This document shows, piece by piece, positions 49,998 through 60,194 of a DNA stretch of 64,000 bases. The notes beneath the pieces were generated by a model, which worked only from the letters and a program-made list of their open reading frames with translations, was not told the origin of the DNA and ran no database searches. The position numbers and the translations under genes are program-made. Origin of the DNA: Geoalkalibacter sp. (GTDB lineage: Bacteria; Desulfobacterota; Desulfuromonadia; Desulfuromonadales; Geoalkalibacteraceae). Location of the stretch: assembly GCF_030605225.1 (NCBI RefSeq), contig NZ_JAUWAV010000001.1, forward strand, positions 1 to 64,000, read 5' to 3'. How positions within the stretch are numbered: position 1 is the stretch's first letter; every line of letters starts with the position of its first letter.

Positions 49998-50538
49998 GCG
50001 AGGATCCCAGGAATTGTCCTATCGCGTTTTTTCCACGCCCATCGGCCGGCTTGGCCTGGTCGGCGGCGACCTGGGTTTGGTCGAGGTGGTGATCAGGGCC
50101 ACGGATGCCGAGGTGCGCGCCGAGATCGGGAAACGCTTTCCCGGCGCGCGTGAACAGGCCATTCCATGTCTGGTCCGCGCCCAGGGGCAGTTGGAAGAGT
50201 ATTTTGCCGGTCGCCGAACCCGATTCGACCTCCCGCTCGATCGTCGCGGGTGGAGCGACTTTCGGCGCCAGGTTTTGCAGCACCTTCAGGAATTGCCCTT
50301 TGCGACCGTTACGACCTACAAAGAACTGGCCCGTCGCGCCGGCAGTCCCGGTGCGGCGCGCGCCGTGGGCTCCGTCATGGCGAGCAACCCCTTTGCGATC
50401 ATCCTGCCTTGCCATCGGGTGCTGGGCAGCGACGGACAATTGCGGGGCTATTCGGGCGGAGAGGGACCAGCGACCAAGGCCTGGCTGCTTGAGTTTGAGA
50501 GATGTCGGCGCGCCGAGACCGAGAATGCGCCTCAATAG
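49987..50538 (+). CDS. ogt: Methylated-DNA-protein-cysteine S-methyltransferase (183 aa)
   Basis: Active-site PCHRV within NPFAIILPCHRVLGSDG, HTH YKELARRAGSPGAARAVG, and the family N-terminal domain. Repairs O6-alkylguanine. ATG 49987 overlaps murJ by 11 bases. Confidence 0.93.
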   Translation: MHPRRGSQELSYRVFSTPIGRLGLVGGDLGLVEVVIRATDAEVRAEIGKRFPGAREQAIPCLVRAQGQLEEYFAGRRTRFDLPLDRRGWSDFRRQVLQHLQELPFATVTTYKELARRAGSPGAARAVGSVMASNPFAIILPCHRVLGSDGQLRGYSGGEGPATKAWLLEFERCRRAETENAPQ

Positions 50539-50924
50539 CGATGGATTTTGAGGTTGCCGCGGTCGATCTGCTGTTGCAGCCAGCGGCGCAGCATGGTTTT
50601 GAGCGCCTGGCGGCTCAGCGGCACGAGCAGGCAAAAGCCGATGAGATCGGTGCAGAAGCCGGGTGTGAGCAGCAGCAGTCCTCCGGCCAGAACCATCGCG
50701 CCATCCAGCAAGGATTCCGCGGGCAACTGGCCCTGGGCGGTTTGCTGCTGGATGCGGCGGATGATGTCGAATCCCTGGGTGCGCGCAAGGTAGGCGCCGG
50801 CGATTCCCGTGAGAAGGATCAGCGCAATGGTCGGGGAAACACCAAGCTGCTGTCCGACCTTGAGGAGGACGTAAATTTCGAGGACCGGGATCAGGGTAAA
50901 AATCAGCAATAATCTTATGAACAT
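50532..50924 (-). CDS. fxsA: FxsA-family membrane protein (130 aa)
   Basis: N-terminal LLLIFTLIPVLEIYVLLKVG, then TIALILLTGIAGAYLARTQG and LLLLTPGFCTDLIGFCLLVP match the FxsA family, with two to three membrane helices. In E. coli FxsA relieves exclusion of phage T7 by F. It overlaps ogt by seven bases convergently. Confidence 0.9.
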   Translation of the reverse strand: MFIRLLLIFTLIPVLEIYVLLKVGQQLGVSPTIALILLTGIAGAYLARTQGFDIIRRIQQQTAQGQLPAESLLDGAMVLAGGLLLLTPGFCTDLIGFCLLVPLSRQALKTMLRRWLQQQIDRGNLKIHRY

Positions 50925-51090
50925 TTATCGACTCCCGACGCCGTGCGGCGGTCAGCCCGGCCAAGAACCCTTGGACGGATGTACGCAAAAAAATTCCCAG
51001 CCATGTAACTACTTGAAAAAATAAAGAATTTTGTCTGGTCAAAAAACGATCAGAAGGTTGCCTGTCCGGCGGTTTCGTGGTTCGCAACGG

Positions 51091-51136
51091 TTTTCCACAT
51101 ACGGTCCAACAGTTTGTCCACAGAAAGTGTGGAAAA
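51091..51136. repeat. DnaA-box-like triplet / inverted repeat
   Basis: TTTTCCACA (51,091-51,099), TTGTCCACA (51,114-51,122) and TGTGGAAAA (51,128-51,136) lie within 46 bp. The first and third fit a relaxed DnaA box (TTWTNCACA). TCCACA/TGTGGA can also pair as a short hairpin after the mazG stop. Confidence 0.4.
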
Positions 51137-51141
51137 CGGCC

Positions 51142-51837
51142 CTAACTATCGTCGCCGCCGATTTTTTTCACCGCCGGGGGCATCTCTTGCCGCTGGAGAA
51201 ACCGGCGCAGCGCCTGTTCACTATCGATCCCGTAACGCTTGCCCAGGGAGACCAGGCAAGCGAGGGCCGCGGTCAGCCGCTCCTCGCGTCCCTGCTGGGA
51301 TTGGCGGGAAAACTCGCCGAGAATGGTGTCGAGGGTCCGGGGCAGGTGCTTTTCCTCATCGTCGGTTAGAGGTTCGAGAAGTTTACCGGCGCGCGCCAGC
51401 GCCGGCAGATGCAGGGGCGCCCCGGCGCCAGAGGCCGGGCGGGAATCTTGGGTTTTTTCAAAGTTTTTGATGCTTTCCCATTGACGGTTGAGTTCGTCCA
51501 TGTCGGCGAAGGGGGTGCCCGCGAAAACATGAGGATGGCGGCGGATGAGCTTGTCGGTGATTGCGCGGGCCACATCCTCTATGGTGAAGAGTTCCTGCTC
51601 GGCGAAAATCTGGGCCAGAAAAACCACCTGCAGCAGCAGATCACCCAGTTCTTCGCAGATGGCCCGGGGGTGCGCCTGGTCGAGGGCTTCGAGAACTTCG
51701 TAGGTCTCCTCAAGCAGATAGGGCTGAAGGCTCCGCGCGGTCTGTTCGCGATCCCAGGGACATCCCTCGGGGGAGCGCAGTCGCCGCATCAGGTCGACGA
51801 GATCCAGCAGGGCGGAGGAGTTTTGGCTTTGCGGCAT
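51142..51837 (-). CDS. mazG: Nucleoside triphosphate pyrophosphohydrolase MazG (231 aa)
   Basis: MRRLRSPEGCPWDREQTARS and LLEETYEVLEALD ... ICEELGDLLLQVVFLAQI give the ExxE and ExxD metal helices of the MazG domain; the tandem C-terminal part is present but shorter than in E. coli. Hydrolyses non-canonical NTPs. Confidence 0.92.
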   Translation of the reverse strand: MPQSQNSSALLDLVDLMRRLRSPEGCPWDREQTARSLQPYLLEETYEVLEALDQAHPRAICEELGDLLLQVVFLAQIFAEQELFTIEDVARAITDKLIRRHPHVFAGTPFADMDELNRQWESIKNFEKTQDSRPASGAGAPLHLPALARAGKLLEPLTDDEEKHLPRTLDTILGEFSRQSQQGREERLTAALACLVSLGKRYGIDSEQALRRFLQRQEMPPAVKKIGGDDS

Positions 51838-52030
51838 TTATCAGTATCCTTGGCATCGCGTGAAAAATTATTCTTCTAAACCATTCGGGTCCCTCAAGGC
51901 AAGGAATGGTTGTTCCCGTCGCCCTGCCTCTGGGTCTTGGTTTGTCCTTGAATTATCCCTTGCAAATAAGGTCGGAATGGGCTAATAGATGACGACTTGC
52001 GGCCCCCTGGATCTCGTCGGGATTTATTCC

Positions 52031-52058
52031 TTGACAAAAAAGGGGGCCTCCCTATACT
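52031..52058 (+). promoter_or_regulatory. Sigma-70 promoter of the DUF177-rpmF-plsX-fab operon
   Basis: Consensus TTGACA (52,031-52,036), 16-bp spacer, TATACT (52,053-52,058). It fixes the first gene start downstream of about 52,065 and rules out the long N-terminal extension. Confidence 0.8.
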
Positions 52059-52089
52059 AACCGTTTTCAACTTTGCGAACGGTGTACTT

Positions 52090-52635
52090 TTGCGTTTTTA
52101 CGTTGAAAAGCTCAAGGAAAAGGACGTCGTTCTGGAGTTCTCCGAGGCCGTAGAGAATTTTCCGGCCCTCAATGCTCTGACGCAAAGCGGTGAGTGCCGC
52201 TTCAGTGGTCCCGTTTCCGGAACGTTGCGCGCTTATCTGGCCAACAGCTTTGTGGAGGTCGAGGGTCAGGTGGCGGCGCGGGTGGTTCAGGCGTGCAGTC
52301 GCTGTCTCAAGGACATCGAGGCTCCCCTGAGGGCGTCTTTTGCTCTGACTTTCAGTTCCGGCTTGCCGCCCATCGAGGGAGGAGAGGATTCGGAGGTCGA
52401 GCTTTCCGCCGAGGACATGGGTTTGATACCCTTCGAGGGTGACGAAATTGATTTGCGCGACGCCGTGCAGGAGCAGGTGATCATGGAATTGCCTGTACGA
52501 CCCCTGTGCGATGAGTCCTGCAGGGGGCTTTGCGCGCAGTGTGGCGCCAATCGCAATGAAACGGAATGCGGGTGCGGCGCCCCGGTTTTCAACAACAAGT
52601 TTGCCGCCTTGAAGGGTTTCAAGGCGCAAAAATAG
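52090..52635 (+). CDS. YceD/DUF177 family protein (181 aa)
   Basis: Beta-rich N-terminus, then VVQACSRCLKDIEAPL and the C-terminal PLCDESCRGLCAQCGANRNE metal-type cysteine block of YceD/DUF177, a protein almost always just before rpmF and implicated in 23S rRNA metabolism. Start at TTG 52090 (MRFYVEKLKEK) because the promoter excludes earlier codons. Confidence 0.88.
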   Translation: MRFYVEKLKEKDVVLEFSEAVENFPALNALTQSGECRFSGPVSGTLRAYLANSFVEVEGQVAARVVQACSRCLKDIEAPLRASFALTFSSGLPPIEGGEDSEVELSAEDMGLIPFEGDEIDLRDAVQEQVIMELPVRPLCDESCRGLCAQCGANRNETECGCGAPVFNNKFAALKGFKAQK

Positions 52636-52711
52636 CACGTCCAGGGAACGATCCGGCTCGTCCGGTGGTTTGTCGATTTAGACCAGATCTGCTTTCAGGA
52701 GAAAACCAGCC

Positions 52712-52894
52712 ATGGCAGTACCCAAGAAGAAAACCTCCAAGTCCAAAAGAGATATGCGCCGTGCCCATGATGCCTTGAGTGCTCCCGGACTCTCGGTTTG
52801 TCCTCAATGCAAGGAACCCAAGCAGCCCCATCGTGTCTGCGCCAGTTGCGGAACCTACAAGGGCCGCGAAATTCTCCCTTCCGAAGAACTCTAA
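52712..52894 (+). CDS. rpmF: 50S ribosomal protein L32 (60 aa)
   Basis: [20 protein letters not shown] with zinc pairs CPQC and CASC is the zinc-binding form of L32. CAGGAG upstream of ATG. Classical order DUF177-rpmF-plsX. Confidence 0.97.
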   Translation: MAVPKKKTSKSKRDMRRAHDALSAPGLSVCPQCKEPKQPHRVCASCGTYKGREILPSEEL

Positions 52895-52906
52895 GAGGGG
52901 GATTGG

Positions 52907-53980
52907 TTGAGCCAGTCCGCAGTCATCGCCGTTGATGCCATGGGGGGCGATCATGCCCCCCGGGTTGAAATCGAGGCGGCCGTCCTGGCCGCCCGCCGCT
53001 GGAATATTGAAATCATCCTGGTCGGTGATGAGGCACGGATCGGCGAGGAGTTGAAGAAGCACGACACCGCCGGGCTGCCCTTGCGCATTCATCATGCAAG
53101 CCAGGTAGTGGGCATGCATGACTCGGCTTCCGATGCCGTGCGCAAGAAGAAGGATTCCTCGATCCGGGTGGCCTTCAATCTGGTCAAGGAGGGTGCCGCC
53201 CAGGCCGTCGTCAGCGCCGGTAATTCGGGCGCGACCATGGCCGCCGGGATGTTTGTCCTCAAGCGGGTCAAGGGGATAGACCGGCCGGCCATCGCCACCA
53301 TCATGCCCAATCTGCGCGATCAGACCCTGGTTCTCGATGTCGGCGGCAATGTCGATTGCAAGCCTCTGCATCTGGCTCAGTTCGCCGCCATGGGCGATGT
53401 TTATGCGCGGCACATCCTGGGCAAGGCCGATCCCAAGGTTGGCTTGCTCTCCAACGGGGAAGAAGAGAAGAAGGGCACGGACCTGACCCGGGAAACCCAC
53501 CGCTTGCTCAAGAACTCGCGCTTCAATTATGTGGGCTACGTCGAGGGTCGCGACATCTTCAACGGCAAGGTCGACGTGGTGGTGTGCGACGGGTTTGTCG
53601 GCAACGTGGTGTTGAAGGTATCCGAAGGCGTCGCCGATGCGATGACTACCTTGCTGCGTCGCGAATTCGAGGGACGCTTCTGGGCGAAGCTGGGATTTCT
53701 GCTGGCCCGTCCCGCGTTTCGCGCTTTCAAAAAGAAGATCGATTACGCGGAATACGGCGGCGCTCCTTTGCTGGGCATCGAGGGGGTAGGAATGATCTGC
53801 CACGGGGGCTCGAGTGCCCAGGCGGTCATGAATGCCATCCGCATGGCGAGGGATTACGCGGCGCGGGACATCAACCGCCAACTGACCGCTCATCTGGAAA
53901 AAATCGGCGAGCCCACCGAGGCGCAATCGGCCGCCGCCGACGAAAATGGCGGCGGGGAATCGCGCCAAATAACGGCTTGA
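52907..53980 (+). CDS. plsX: Phosphate acyltransferase PlsX (357 aa)
   Basis: [16 protein letters not shown] at the N-terminus, [24 protein letters not shown] and [17 protein letters not shown] are PlsX signatures; it makes acyl-phosphate from acyl-ACP. TTG start 52907 with AGAGGGGG upstream. Confidence 0.95.
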   Translation: MSQSAVIAVDAMGGDHAPRVEIEAAVLAARRWNIEIILVGDEARIGEELKKHDTAGLPLRIHHASQVVGMHDSASDAVRKKKDSSIRVAFNLVKEGAAQAVVSAGNSGATMAAGMFVLKRVKGIDRPAIATIMPNLRDQTLVLDVGGNVDCKPLHLAQFAAMGDVYARHILGKADPKVGLLSNGEEEKKGTDLTRETHRLLKNSRFNYVGYVEGRDIFNGKVDVVVCDGFVGNVVLKVSEGVADAMTTLLRREFEGRFWAKLGFLLARPAFRAFKKKIDYAEYGGAPLLGIEGVGMICHGGSSAQAVMNAIRMARDYAARDINRQLTAHLEKIGEPTEAQSAAADENGGGESRQITA

Positions 53981-53995
53981 CAGGGAGAGCTTGAA

Positions 53996-54976
53996 GTGAA
54001 AAGAGCACGAATTGTCGGCACCGGGTCTTATGTTCCCGAGGCGGTTCTCACCAACCGCGACCTCGAACAGCGCATTGAAACCACCGATGAGTGGATCGTC
54101 AGCCGCACCGGCATTCGCGAACGGCGCATCGCCGCGGATCATGAGTGCACGTCGGATCTTGCCGCTCGTGCGGCACGCGCGGCTCTGGATATGGCCGGGG
54201 TCAGCGCCGAGGAGATTGAACTCATCGTGGTCGGAACCATCACGGGCGATTTTCCCTGGCCGGCGACCGCCTGCCTGGTGCAGGAAAAAATCGGGGCGAA
54301 ACGCGCCTTTGCCTTTGATGTGTCCGCAGCCTGCAGCGGCTTTGTTTATGCTCTGGACGCCGCGGTGAAACAGATTCAATGTGGGGCGGTCGGCAAGGCC
54401 CTGGTCATTGGCGCGGAAATTCTCAGTCGCATCGTTGATTGGCAAGATCGAAATACCTGTGTTCTGTTCGGAGACGGGGCCGGTGCCGTGGTTCTTTGCG
54501 CCGAAGAGGGAGAGCGCGGCGTCCTCTCCACCCATCTGCATTCGGACGGCAGTTATTGGGAGTTGCTTTATCAGGCCGGTTTCGGCGCGCGCAATCCTGC
54601 CACCGCCCAGGGACTCGACGCCCGTTTGCCGTTTTTGAAAATGCAGGGCAACGAGGTTTTTAAGGTTGCCGTACGGATGCTGACCGAGGTCGCGCAGGAA
54701 GCTCTGGCGCATAACGGTCTGCGGACCGAGGATGTGGACCTGTTCATTCCGCATCAGGCCAACCGCCGTATCCTCGAAGCGGTCGCCAAGCGCTTGCATC
54801 TAAGTGATGAGCAGGTCTTCATCAACGTTGACTTTTACGGCAACACCTCCGGGGCATCCATCCCCATCGCCCTTGACGAGGTGAATCGCGCGGGCCGCCT
54901 CAAGGCGGGCGACCTTGTGCTGTTTGATGCTTTCGGCGGTGGTTTTACCTGGGCTTCGGCCCTGGTGCGCTGGTAG
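53996..54976 (+). CDS. fabH: 3-oxoacyl-ACP synthase III FabH (326 aa)
   Basis: Active-site Cys in FDVSAACSGF, His in FIPHQANRRI and Asn in DFYGNTSGAS. Condenses acyl-CoA with malonyl-ACP to start fatty-acid synthesis. GTG start with GGGAG upstream. Confidence 0.95.
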   Translation: MKRARIVGTGSYVPEAVLTNRDLEQRIETTDEWIVSRTGIRERRIAADHECTSDLAARAARAALDMAGVSAEEIELIVVGTITGDFPWPATACLVQEKIGAKRAFAFDVSAACSGFVYALDAAVKQIQCGAVGKALVIGAEILSRIVDWQDRNTCVLFGDGAGAVVLCAEEGERGVLSTHLHSDGSYWELLYQAGFGARNPATAQGLDARLPFLKMQGNEVFKVAVRMLTEVAQEALAHNGLRTEDVDLFIPHQANRRILEAVAKRLHLSDEQVFINVDFYGNTSGASIPIALDEVNRAGRLKAGDLVLFDAFGGGFTWASALVRW

Positions 54977-55007
54977 AGTGATCTCATTGACGGAGCGGGC
55001 AGGGCTT

Positions 55008-55922
55008 ATGCTTTCCTTTATCTTTCCTGGACAGGGCTCACAGTACGCCGGTATGGGCAAGGATCTCGCGGACCAATTTGCCGTCGCGCGCCGCACCTTT
55101 GAAGAGGCGGATGAGGCTTTGGGGTTTGCCTTGTCGCGCCTTTGCTTTGAAGGCCCCGAAGACGATCTGAAGCTGACCGAAAACACCCAGCCAGCCATTC
55201 TGGCCACCAGTATCGCAGCCCTGCGGGTTCTGCGGCAGGAGCGCGACCTGACGCCTGCTTTTGTCGCAGGTCATTCCCTGGGTGAGTTTTCCGCCTTGGT
55301 GTGCGCCGGGGGACTTGACTTCGCCGACGCTTTGCGCACCGTGCGTCTGCGCGGTCAGTTCATGCAGCAGGCGGTCCCCGTGGGAGTTGGTGCCATGGCC
55401 GCCATCATCGGTCTCGATGCGCCCGATGTCGAAAGTGTCTGTGCGTCTGCCTGTGGCGCGGAGATCGTGTCTCCCGCCAATTTCAACAGTCCCGGCCAGG
55501 TGGTGATCGCCGGGCACGCCGGTGCTGTTGAGCGGGCCATCGAACTGGCCAGGGAAAAGGGCGCCAAGCGTGCCTTGCCCTTGCCGGTCAGCGCGCCTTT
55601 TCATTGTCCGCTGATGGTTCCGGCCGGCGAACGTCTCGCCGGGGTCCTGGCGGCGCTCAGCTATGGTGATTTGCAGGTGCCGGTGGTGACCAATGTGGAA
55701 GCCCGCGCCAATTCGCGCAGCGAACGTATCGCGGAACTTCTGGTGGCGCAGGTGAGCGCGCCCGTGCGTTGGCAGGAATCCGTCGAATACATGGCGGCCC
55801 AGGGTGTGACGCGCTTTATTGAGATCGGCCCGGGGAAGGTGTTGGCCGGCCTGGTGAAACGCATCGCCAAGAGCGTCGAGGTCGGCAATCTTGAGGACAG
55901 CGCCGGTTTGCACAAAATCTAG
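55008..55922 (+). CDS. fabD: Malonyl-CoA:ACP transacylase FabD (304 aa)
   Basis: LSFIFPGQGSQYAGMGKDLA, GHSLGEFSAL with the catalytic Ser, and SAPFHCPLM with the catalytic His. ATG 55008 fits family length. Confidence 0.95.
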   Translation: MLSFIFPGQGSQYAGMGKDLADQFAVARRTFEEADEALGFALSRLCFEGPEDDLKLTENTQPAILATSIAALRVLRQERDLTPAFVAGHSLGEFSALVCAGGLDFADALRTVRLRGQFMQQAVPVGVGAMAAIIGLDAPDVESVCASACGAEIVSPANFNSPGQVVIAGHAGAVERAIELAREKGAKRALPLPVSAPFHCPLMVPAGERLAGVLAALSYGDLQVPVVTNVEARANSRSERIAELLVAQVSAPVRWQESVEYMAAQGVTRFIEIGPGKVLAGLVKRIAKSVEVGNLEDSAGLHKI

Positions 55923-55931
55923 GAGGTGCTT

Positions 55932-56669
55932 GTGTTCAAGGATAGAGTTGCGGTCGTCACGGGAGCTTCGCGGGGCATAGGGCGTGAAATCGCCTTGCAA
56001 TTCGCCGCCGCCGGCGCCAAGGTGGTGCTGAGCGCGCGCAGCGCTTCGGCCGTCGAGAGTCTGGCCCGCGAAATTCAGGATGCGGGAGGCCAGGCCATCG
56101 CCGTTGTGGGCGATGTCGCGCTGAGCGCCGATGTCGAAGAACTTTTTCGTCAAGCAGCGGAAACTTTTCAGAGGGTTGATATACTCGTCAACAATGCCGG
56201 GATCACCCGAGACGGCTTGCTGCTGCGCATGAAGGATGAAGACTGGGATGCCGTCCTCGACACCAATCTCAAGGGCGCTTTTCTTTGCACGCGCGCCGCT
56301 GCCAAGCTGATGAGCAAGCAGAAATATGGGCGCATCGTCAATATTTCCTCCGTCGTCGGCGAAATGGGTAACCCCGGCCAGGCCAACTATTGCGCCAGCA
56401 AGGCAGGTATGATTGGTCTGACCAAATCGGTGGCGCGGGAGTTGGCTCGTCGTAACGTCACGGTCAATGCCGTCACGCCCGGCTTCATCGTGACGGATAT
56501 GACGGAAAGCCTTCCGGAAAAGACCAAGGAAGAGCTCAGTGCCCAGATACCCCTGGGGCGCCTGGGCGAAGCGGCCGAAGTGGCTCGAGCCGTGCTGTTT
56601 TTGAGCTCCGAGCAGGCGGCCTACATCACCGGGCAGGTGCTTGGCGTCAACGGCGGCATGTACATGTAA
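55932..56669 (+). CDS. fabG: 3-oxoacyl-ACP reductase FabG (245 aa)
   Basis: Rossmann TGASRGIGREIA, NNAG, Ser in NISSVVG and YCASK catalytic motif, C-terminal GQVLGVNGGMYM. GTG 55932 follows AGGAGGTGCTT; GTG 55926 is less well spaced. Confidence 0.95.
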   Translation: MFKDRVAVVTGASRGIGREIALQFAAAGAKVVLSARSASAVESLAREIQDAGGQAIAVVGDVALSADVEELFRQAAETFQRVDILVNNAGITRDGLLLRMKDEDWDAVLDTNLKGAFLCTRAAAKLMSKQKYGRIVNISSVVGEMGNPGQANYCASKAGMIGLTKSVARELARRNVTVNAVTPGFIVTDMTESLPEKTKEELSAQIPLGRLGEAAEVARAVLFLSSEQAAYITGQVLGVNGGMYM

Positions 56670-56729
56670 GACAACCTTTTCGAGCGATCAAACGATCGAC
56701 TGGACACATAGACCAAGGAGGATACACAC

Positions 56730-56963
56730 ATGGCTTCTGTTGAAGAAAGAGTAAAGCAGATCGTTGCCGAGCAGTTGGGCGTTGACGAGGATCAGGTGAC
56801 TTCCGAAGCTTCCTTCATGGAAGATCTCGGCGCCGACTCCCTGGATACGGTGGAACTGGTCATGGCTCTGGAAGAAGAGTTCGACATCGAGATTTCCGAT
56901 GAGGACGCTGAAAAAATCCAGACCGTGCAGGATGCCATCGATTATATCAGCGAGCACTCCTGA
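56730..56963 (+). CDS. acpP: Acyl carrier protein (77 aa)
   Basis: The prosthetic-group serine is in [18 protein letters not shown]; acidic throughout, typical length. AAGGAGGATACACAC precedes ATG. Followed by a strong terminator. Confidence 0.97.
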   Translation: MASVEERVKQIVAEQLGVDEDQVTSEASFMEDLGADSLDTVELVMALEEEFDIEISDEDAEKIQTVQDAIDYISEHS

Positions 56964-56977
56964 GACCTGAGGGATTG

Positions 56978-57016
56978 ACGTGCGGGAAAGGGGGAAAATC
57001 CCTCTTTCCCGCACGT
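56978..57016 (+). terminator. Intrinsic terminator after acpP
   Basis: ACGTGCGGGAAAG and CTTTCCCGCACGT form a long stem, followed by TTCCTGTTTT. It probably sets acpP apart from fabF transcription. Confidence 0.75.
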
Positions 57017-57117
57017 TTCCTGTTTTGCCACTTGATCCTTTTTTTATCGAAAAACAGGGTCTTGCGCAAAGTTGTTCAGATCCGACATTAAGTTTCGCAC
57101 GGAGGACCTCCATAACC

Positions 57118-58350
57118 ATGCGCAGAGTTGTCGTCACCGGTCTCGGCATCGTCTCCCCTCTTGGCACCGGCATTGAAAAAAACTGGCAGGCCTTGACCCA
57201 GGGCCGTTCAGGCATCGACCGCATCACCCGTTTCGATGCCGGTGATCTGCCGACCCAGATTGCCGGAGAGGTTACGGATTTCAATCCGGAGGATTACATC
57301 GAGAAAAAAGAGATCAAGAAAATGGATCTCTTCATTCAGTATGCCCTGGGCGCTGCCGATATGGCGCTCAAGGACTCCGGACTGGAGATCACCGAAGCCA
57401 ATGCCGAACGCGTAGGTGTGCTGGTCGGTGCGGGTTTGGGTGGTTTGCCCACCATCGAGAAATATCACCAGGCCATGATTGAGGGCGGGTACCGCAAGAT
57501 CACGCCGTTTTTCATTCCCATGCTCATCATCAATCTGGCGCCAGGTCACATTTCCATTCGCTACGGCGCCAAGGGGCCCAATCTTTCATCGGTTTCCGCC
57601 TGCGCCACCGGCACGCACTCCATCGGCGACGCCTATCACATGATCGCGCGCGGGGATGCCGATGCCATGTTCGCCGGCGGGACCGAATCGACCATCACAC
57701 CGTTGGGAATCGCCGGTTTCAACGTGATGAAGGCCTTGTCGACCCGCAACGAGGATCCGGCCGCCGCCAGCCGTCCCTTCGAGAAAAACCGCGACGGATT
57801 CATCATGGCCGAAGGGGCCGGCATCGTCATCCTCGAGGAGTATGAGAGCGCCCGTCGGCGTGGGGCGAAAATTTATGCCGAGGTCTGCGGTTATGGCCTG
57901 ACCGGCGATGCCTACCATCTGACCGCGCCCGCGCCCGAGGGCGAAGGCGCGGCGCGTTGCATGCGCATGGCGTTGCGCGGCGCCGGGATCAATCCCGAGC
58001 AGGTCGACTACATCAATGCGCACGGCACCTCGACCCCCTTCAATGATTATTACGAAACCCTGGCCATCAAATCGGTCTTGGGATCTCATGCCTCCAAGGT
58101 GATGGTCAGTTCCACCAAGAGCATGACGGGCCATGCCCTGGGCGCCGCCGGCGGCTTGGAAGCGGTGTTTACGCTGCTGGCCATGGAGCGCGGAGCGGTA
58201 CCGCCCACCATCAACTATCAGGAACCCGATCCCGAGTGCGATCTTGATTACGTGCCCAACGAGGCGCGCTCGGCCGATATTCGCGTGGCGCTGAGCAATT
58301 CCTTCGGTTTTGGCGGAACCAACGCCACCCTGCTTTTCAAAAAAGTCTGA
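57118..58350 (+). CDS. fabF: 3-oxoacyl-ACP synthase II FabF (410 aa)
   Basis: [15 protein letters not shown], active Cys in [14 protein letters not shown], His in [13 protein letters not shown] and [12 protein letters not shown]. Elongation condensing enzyme. ATG 57118 chosen; the upstream in-frame extension would cover the terminator. Confidence 0.96.
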   Translation: MRRVVVTGLGIVSPLGTGIEKNWQALTQGRSGIDRITRFDAGDLPTQIAGEVTDFNPEDYIEKKEIKKMDLFIQYALGAADMALKDSGLEITEANAERVGVLVGAGLGGLPTIEKYHQAMIEGGYRKITPFFIPMLIINLAPGHISIRYGAKGPNLSSVSACATGTHSIGDAYHMIARGDADAMFAGGTESTITPLGIAGFNVMKALSTRNEDPAAASRPFEKNRDGFIMAEGAGIVILEEYESARRRGAKIYAEVCGYGLTGDAYHLTAPAPEGEGAARCMRMALRGAGINPEQVDYINAHGTSTPFNDYYETLAIKSVLGSHASKVMVSSTKSMTGHALGAAGGLEAVFTLLAMERGAVPPTINYQEPDPECDLDYVPNEARSADIRVALSNSFGFGGTNATLLFKKV

Positions 58351-58372
58351 GACCAGGGGGGGGAGCGTTTCA

Positions 58373-58837
58373 ATGGCGTCGAGCATCGTCATCGGCAGCG
58401 ACCATGGGGGTCTTGCGCTAAAGGATGCGGTCAGGAACTTTTTGCGGGAACGCGGCGTCGAGGCGCGGGATTTCGGCACCAACAACGAGGAGTCCGTCGA
58501 CTATCCCGATTTCGGCGAAAAGGTTGCCCGCGCCGTGTCCGGGGATGCCGAAACGCTCGGAATTCTTATTTGCGGCACGGGGATCGGCATGTCGATCGTC
58601 GCCAATAAATTTCCCGGGGTGCGGGCCGCGCTGGTGACCGACGAGTTCATGGCGCGCATGGCCAAGGAACACAACAACGCAAACATTATCGTGCTTGGCG
58701 GTCGGGTTGTGACGCCCGCGCAGGCCTGCGCCATGGTTGCGGCCTGGCTGGATGCGACGTACGAGGGAGGTCGTCACCAGCAGCGCCTGGACAAGATCGC
58801 CCGCATTGAACGCGAGGTCGCCGTCCCGCGATCCTGA
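58373..58837 (+). CDS. rpiB: Ribose-5-phosphate isomerase B (154 aa)
   Basis: IVIGSDHGGLALKD, TNNEESVDYPDF and GILICGTGIGMSIVANK are the RpiB/LacAB family signatures. Interconverts ribose- and ribulose-5-phosphate. G-rich Shine-Dalgarno upstream. Confidence 0.94.
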   Translation: MASSIVIGSDHGGLALKDAVRNFLRERGVEARDFGTNNEESVDYPDFGEKVARAVSGDAETLGILICGTGIGMSIVANKFPGVRAALVTDEFMARMAKEHNNANIIVLGGRVVTPAQACAMVAAWLDATYEGGRHQQRLDKIARIEREVAVPRS

Positions 58838-58860
58838 GACAGCCAAGGGTCCGATTTGCG

Positions 58861-58883
58861 CGGGCAGGCCACACGCCTGCCCG
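58861..58883 (+). terminator. Hairpin between rpiB and glyA
   Basis: CGGGCAGGC-N5-GCCTGCCCG makes a nine-pair GC stem, followed by TTCGCTTTC, a poor T-tract; a weak terminator or RNA-processing hairpin. Confidence 0.45.
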
Positions 58884-58933
58884 TTCGCTTTCAAGACAGT
58901 TTCAACCCAAAGATCACAACGGAGATCCCATTC

Positions 58934-60184
58934 ATGTCGCAGACGCTTGCCCAGTTCGATCCCGAAATCGCCCAGACCATCCAGGCCGAAACCCGCCGTC
59001 AGGAATTCAGTCTTGAATTGATCGCTTCCGAAAACTTCGTCAGTGAAAAGGTTCTGGAGGCCCAGGGCTCGGTTCTGACCAACAAGTATGCCGAAGGTTA
59101 TCCCGCGAAGCGCTATTACGGCGGCTGCGAATTCGTCGATCGGGCCGAGCAGCTTGCCATCGATCGCGCCTGCGCCCTGTTCGGCGCCGAGCATGCCAAC
59201 GTGCAGCCGCACTCGGGTTCCCAGGCCAACATGGCGGTGTATTTCGCCACCTGTGAACCCGGCGACACGATCCTCGGCATGAATCTCGCTCACGGCGGCC
59301 ATCTCACTCATGGCTCACCGGTGAATTTTTCCGGTAAGCTGTTTAATGTGGTTCCCTACGGCGTGCGCCCGGAGACCGGACGCATCGACTATGACGAAGT
59401 GGCTCGACTGGCTCGTGAGCATCGCCCCAAGCTGATCGTGGTGGGTGCCAGCGCTTATCCGCGGACCCTTGATTTTCCAGCCTTCCGCCGCATTGCCGAT
59501 GAAGTCGGCGCTCCGGTGATGGTGGATATGGCGCACATCGCCGGATTGGTAGCGGCCGGCGTCCATCCGAGCCCCGTTCCTCATGCCGAATTCGTCACGA
59601 CCACCACGCACAAGACTTTGCGCGGGCCGCGCGGCGGCATGATTCTGTGTCGTGAAGAGTTTGCCAAGAAACTCAACAGCAATATCTTCCCCGGCATTCA
59701 GGGCGGGCCGCTGATGCACGTCATCGCCGCCAAGGCGGTGGCGCTCAAGGAGGCCCAATCACCGGAATTCAAAGCCTATGCCGAGCAGGTGGTGAAGAAC
59801 GCTCAAGCCTTGGCTCAGGCCCTGCTGGAGAAAGGCTTCAAGCTGGTCTCGGGCGGCACGGACAACCATCTGATGCTGGTTGACTTTTCCGGCACCGATC
59901 TGACCGGCAAGCTGGCCGAGGAGACCCTCGAAAAGGCCGGCATCACCGTCAACAAAAATGCCGTGCCTTTTGATACCCGCTCGCCCTTTGTCACCAGCGG
60001 CATTCGCATCGGCACCCCCGCGACCACCACCCGCGGCTTGCGCGAAGAGCAGATGCGCCAGATCGCCGGTTGGATCGCCCGTGCGCTCGAGTCGGTCGGC
60101 GACGCTCAGGCCCTGGAGACGATTCGCGGTGAAGTGCAGGAGCTTTGCCGCCAGTTTCCCCTGTACGCCCATCGACTGGTCTGA
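58934..60184 (+). CDS. glyA: Serine hydroxymethyltransferase (416 aa)
   Basis: [29 protein letters not shown], and PLP lysine in [15 protein letters not shown]. Makes glycine and 5,10-methylene-THF. ATG 58934 at MSQTLAQFD. Confidence 0.96.
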   Translation: MSQTLAQFDPEIAQTIQAETRRQEFSLELIASENFVSEKVLEAQGSVLTNKYAEGYPAKRYYGGCEFVDRAEQLAIDRACALFGAEHANVQPHSGSQANMAVYFATCEPGDTILGMNLAHGGHLTHGSPVNFSGKLFNVVPYGVRPETGRIDYDEVARLAREHRPKLIVVGASAYPRTLDFPAFRRIADEVGAPVMVDMAHIAGLVAAGVHPSPVPHAEFVTTTTHKTLRGPRGGMILCREEFAKKLNSNIFPGIQGGPLMHVIAAKAVALKEAQSPEFKAYAEQVVKNAQALAQALLEKGFKLVSGGTDNHLMLVDFSGTDLTGKLAEETLEKAGITVNKNAVPFDTRSPFVTSGIRIGTPATTTRGLREEQMRQIAGWIARALESVGDAQALETIRGEVQELCRQFPLYAHRLV

Positions 60185-60194
60185 TCGGTTGTTT

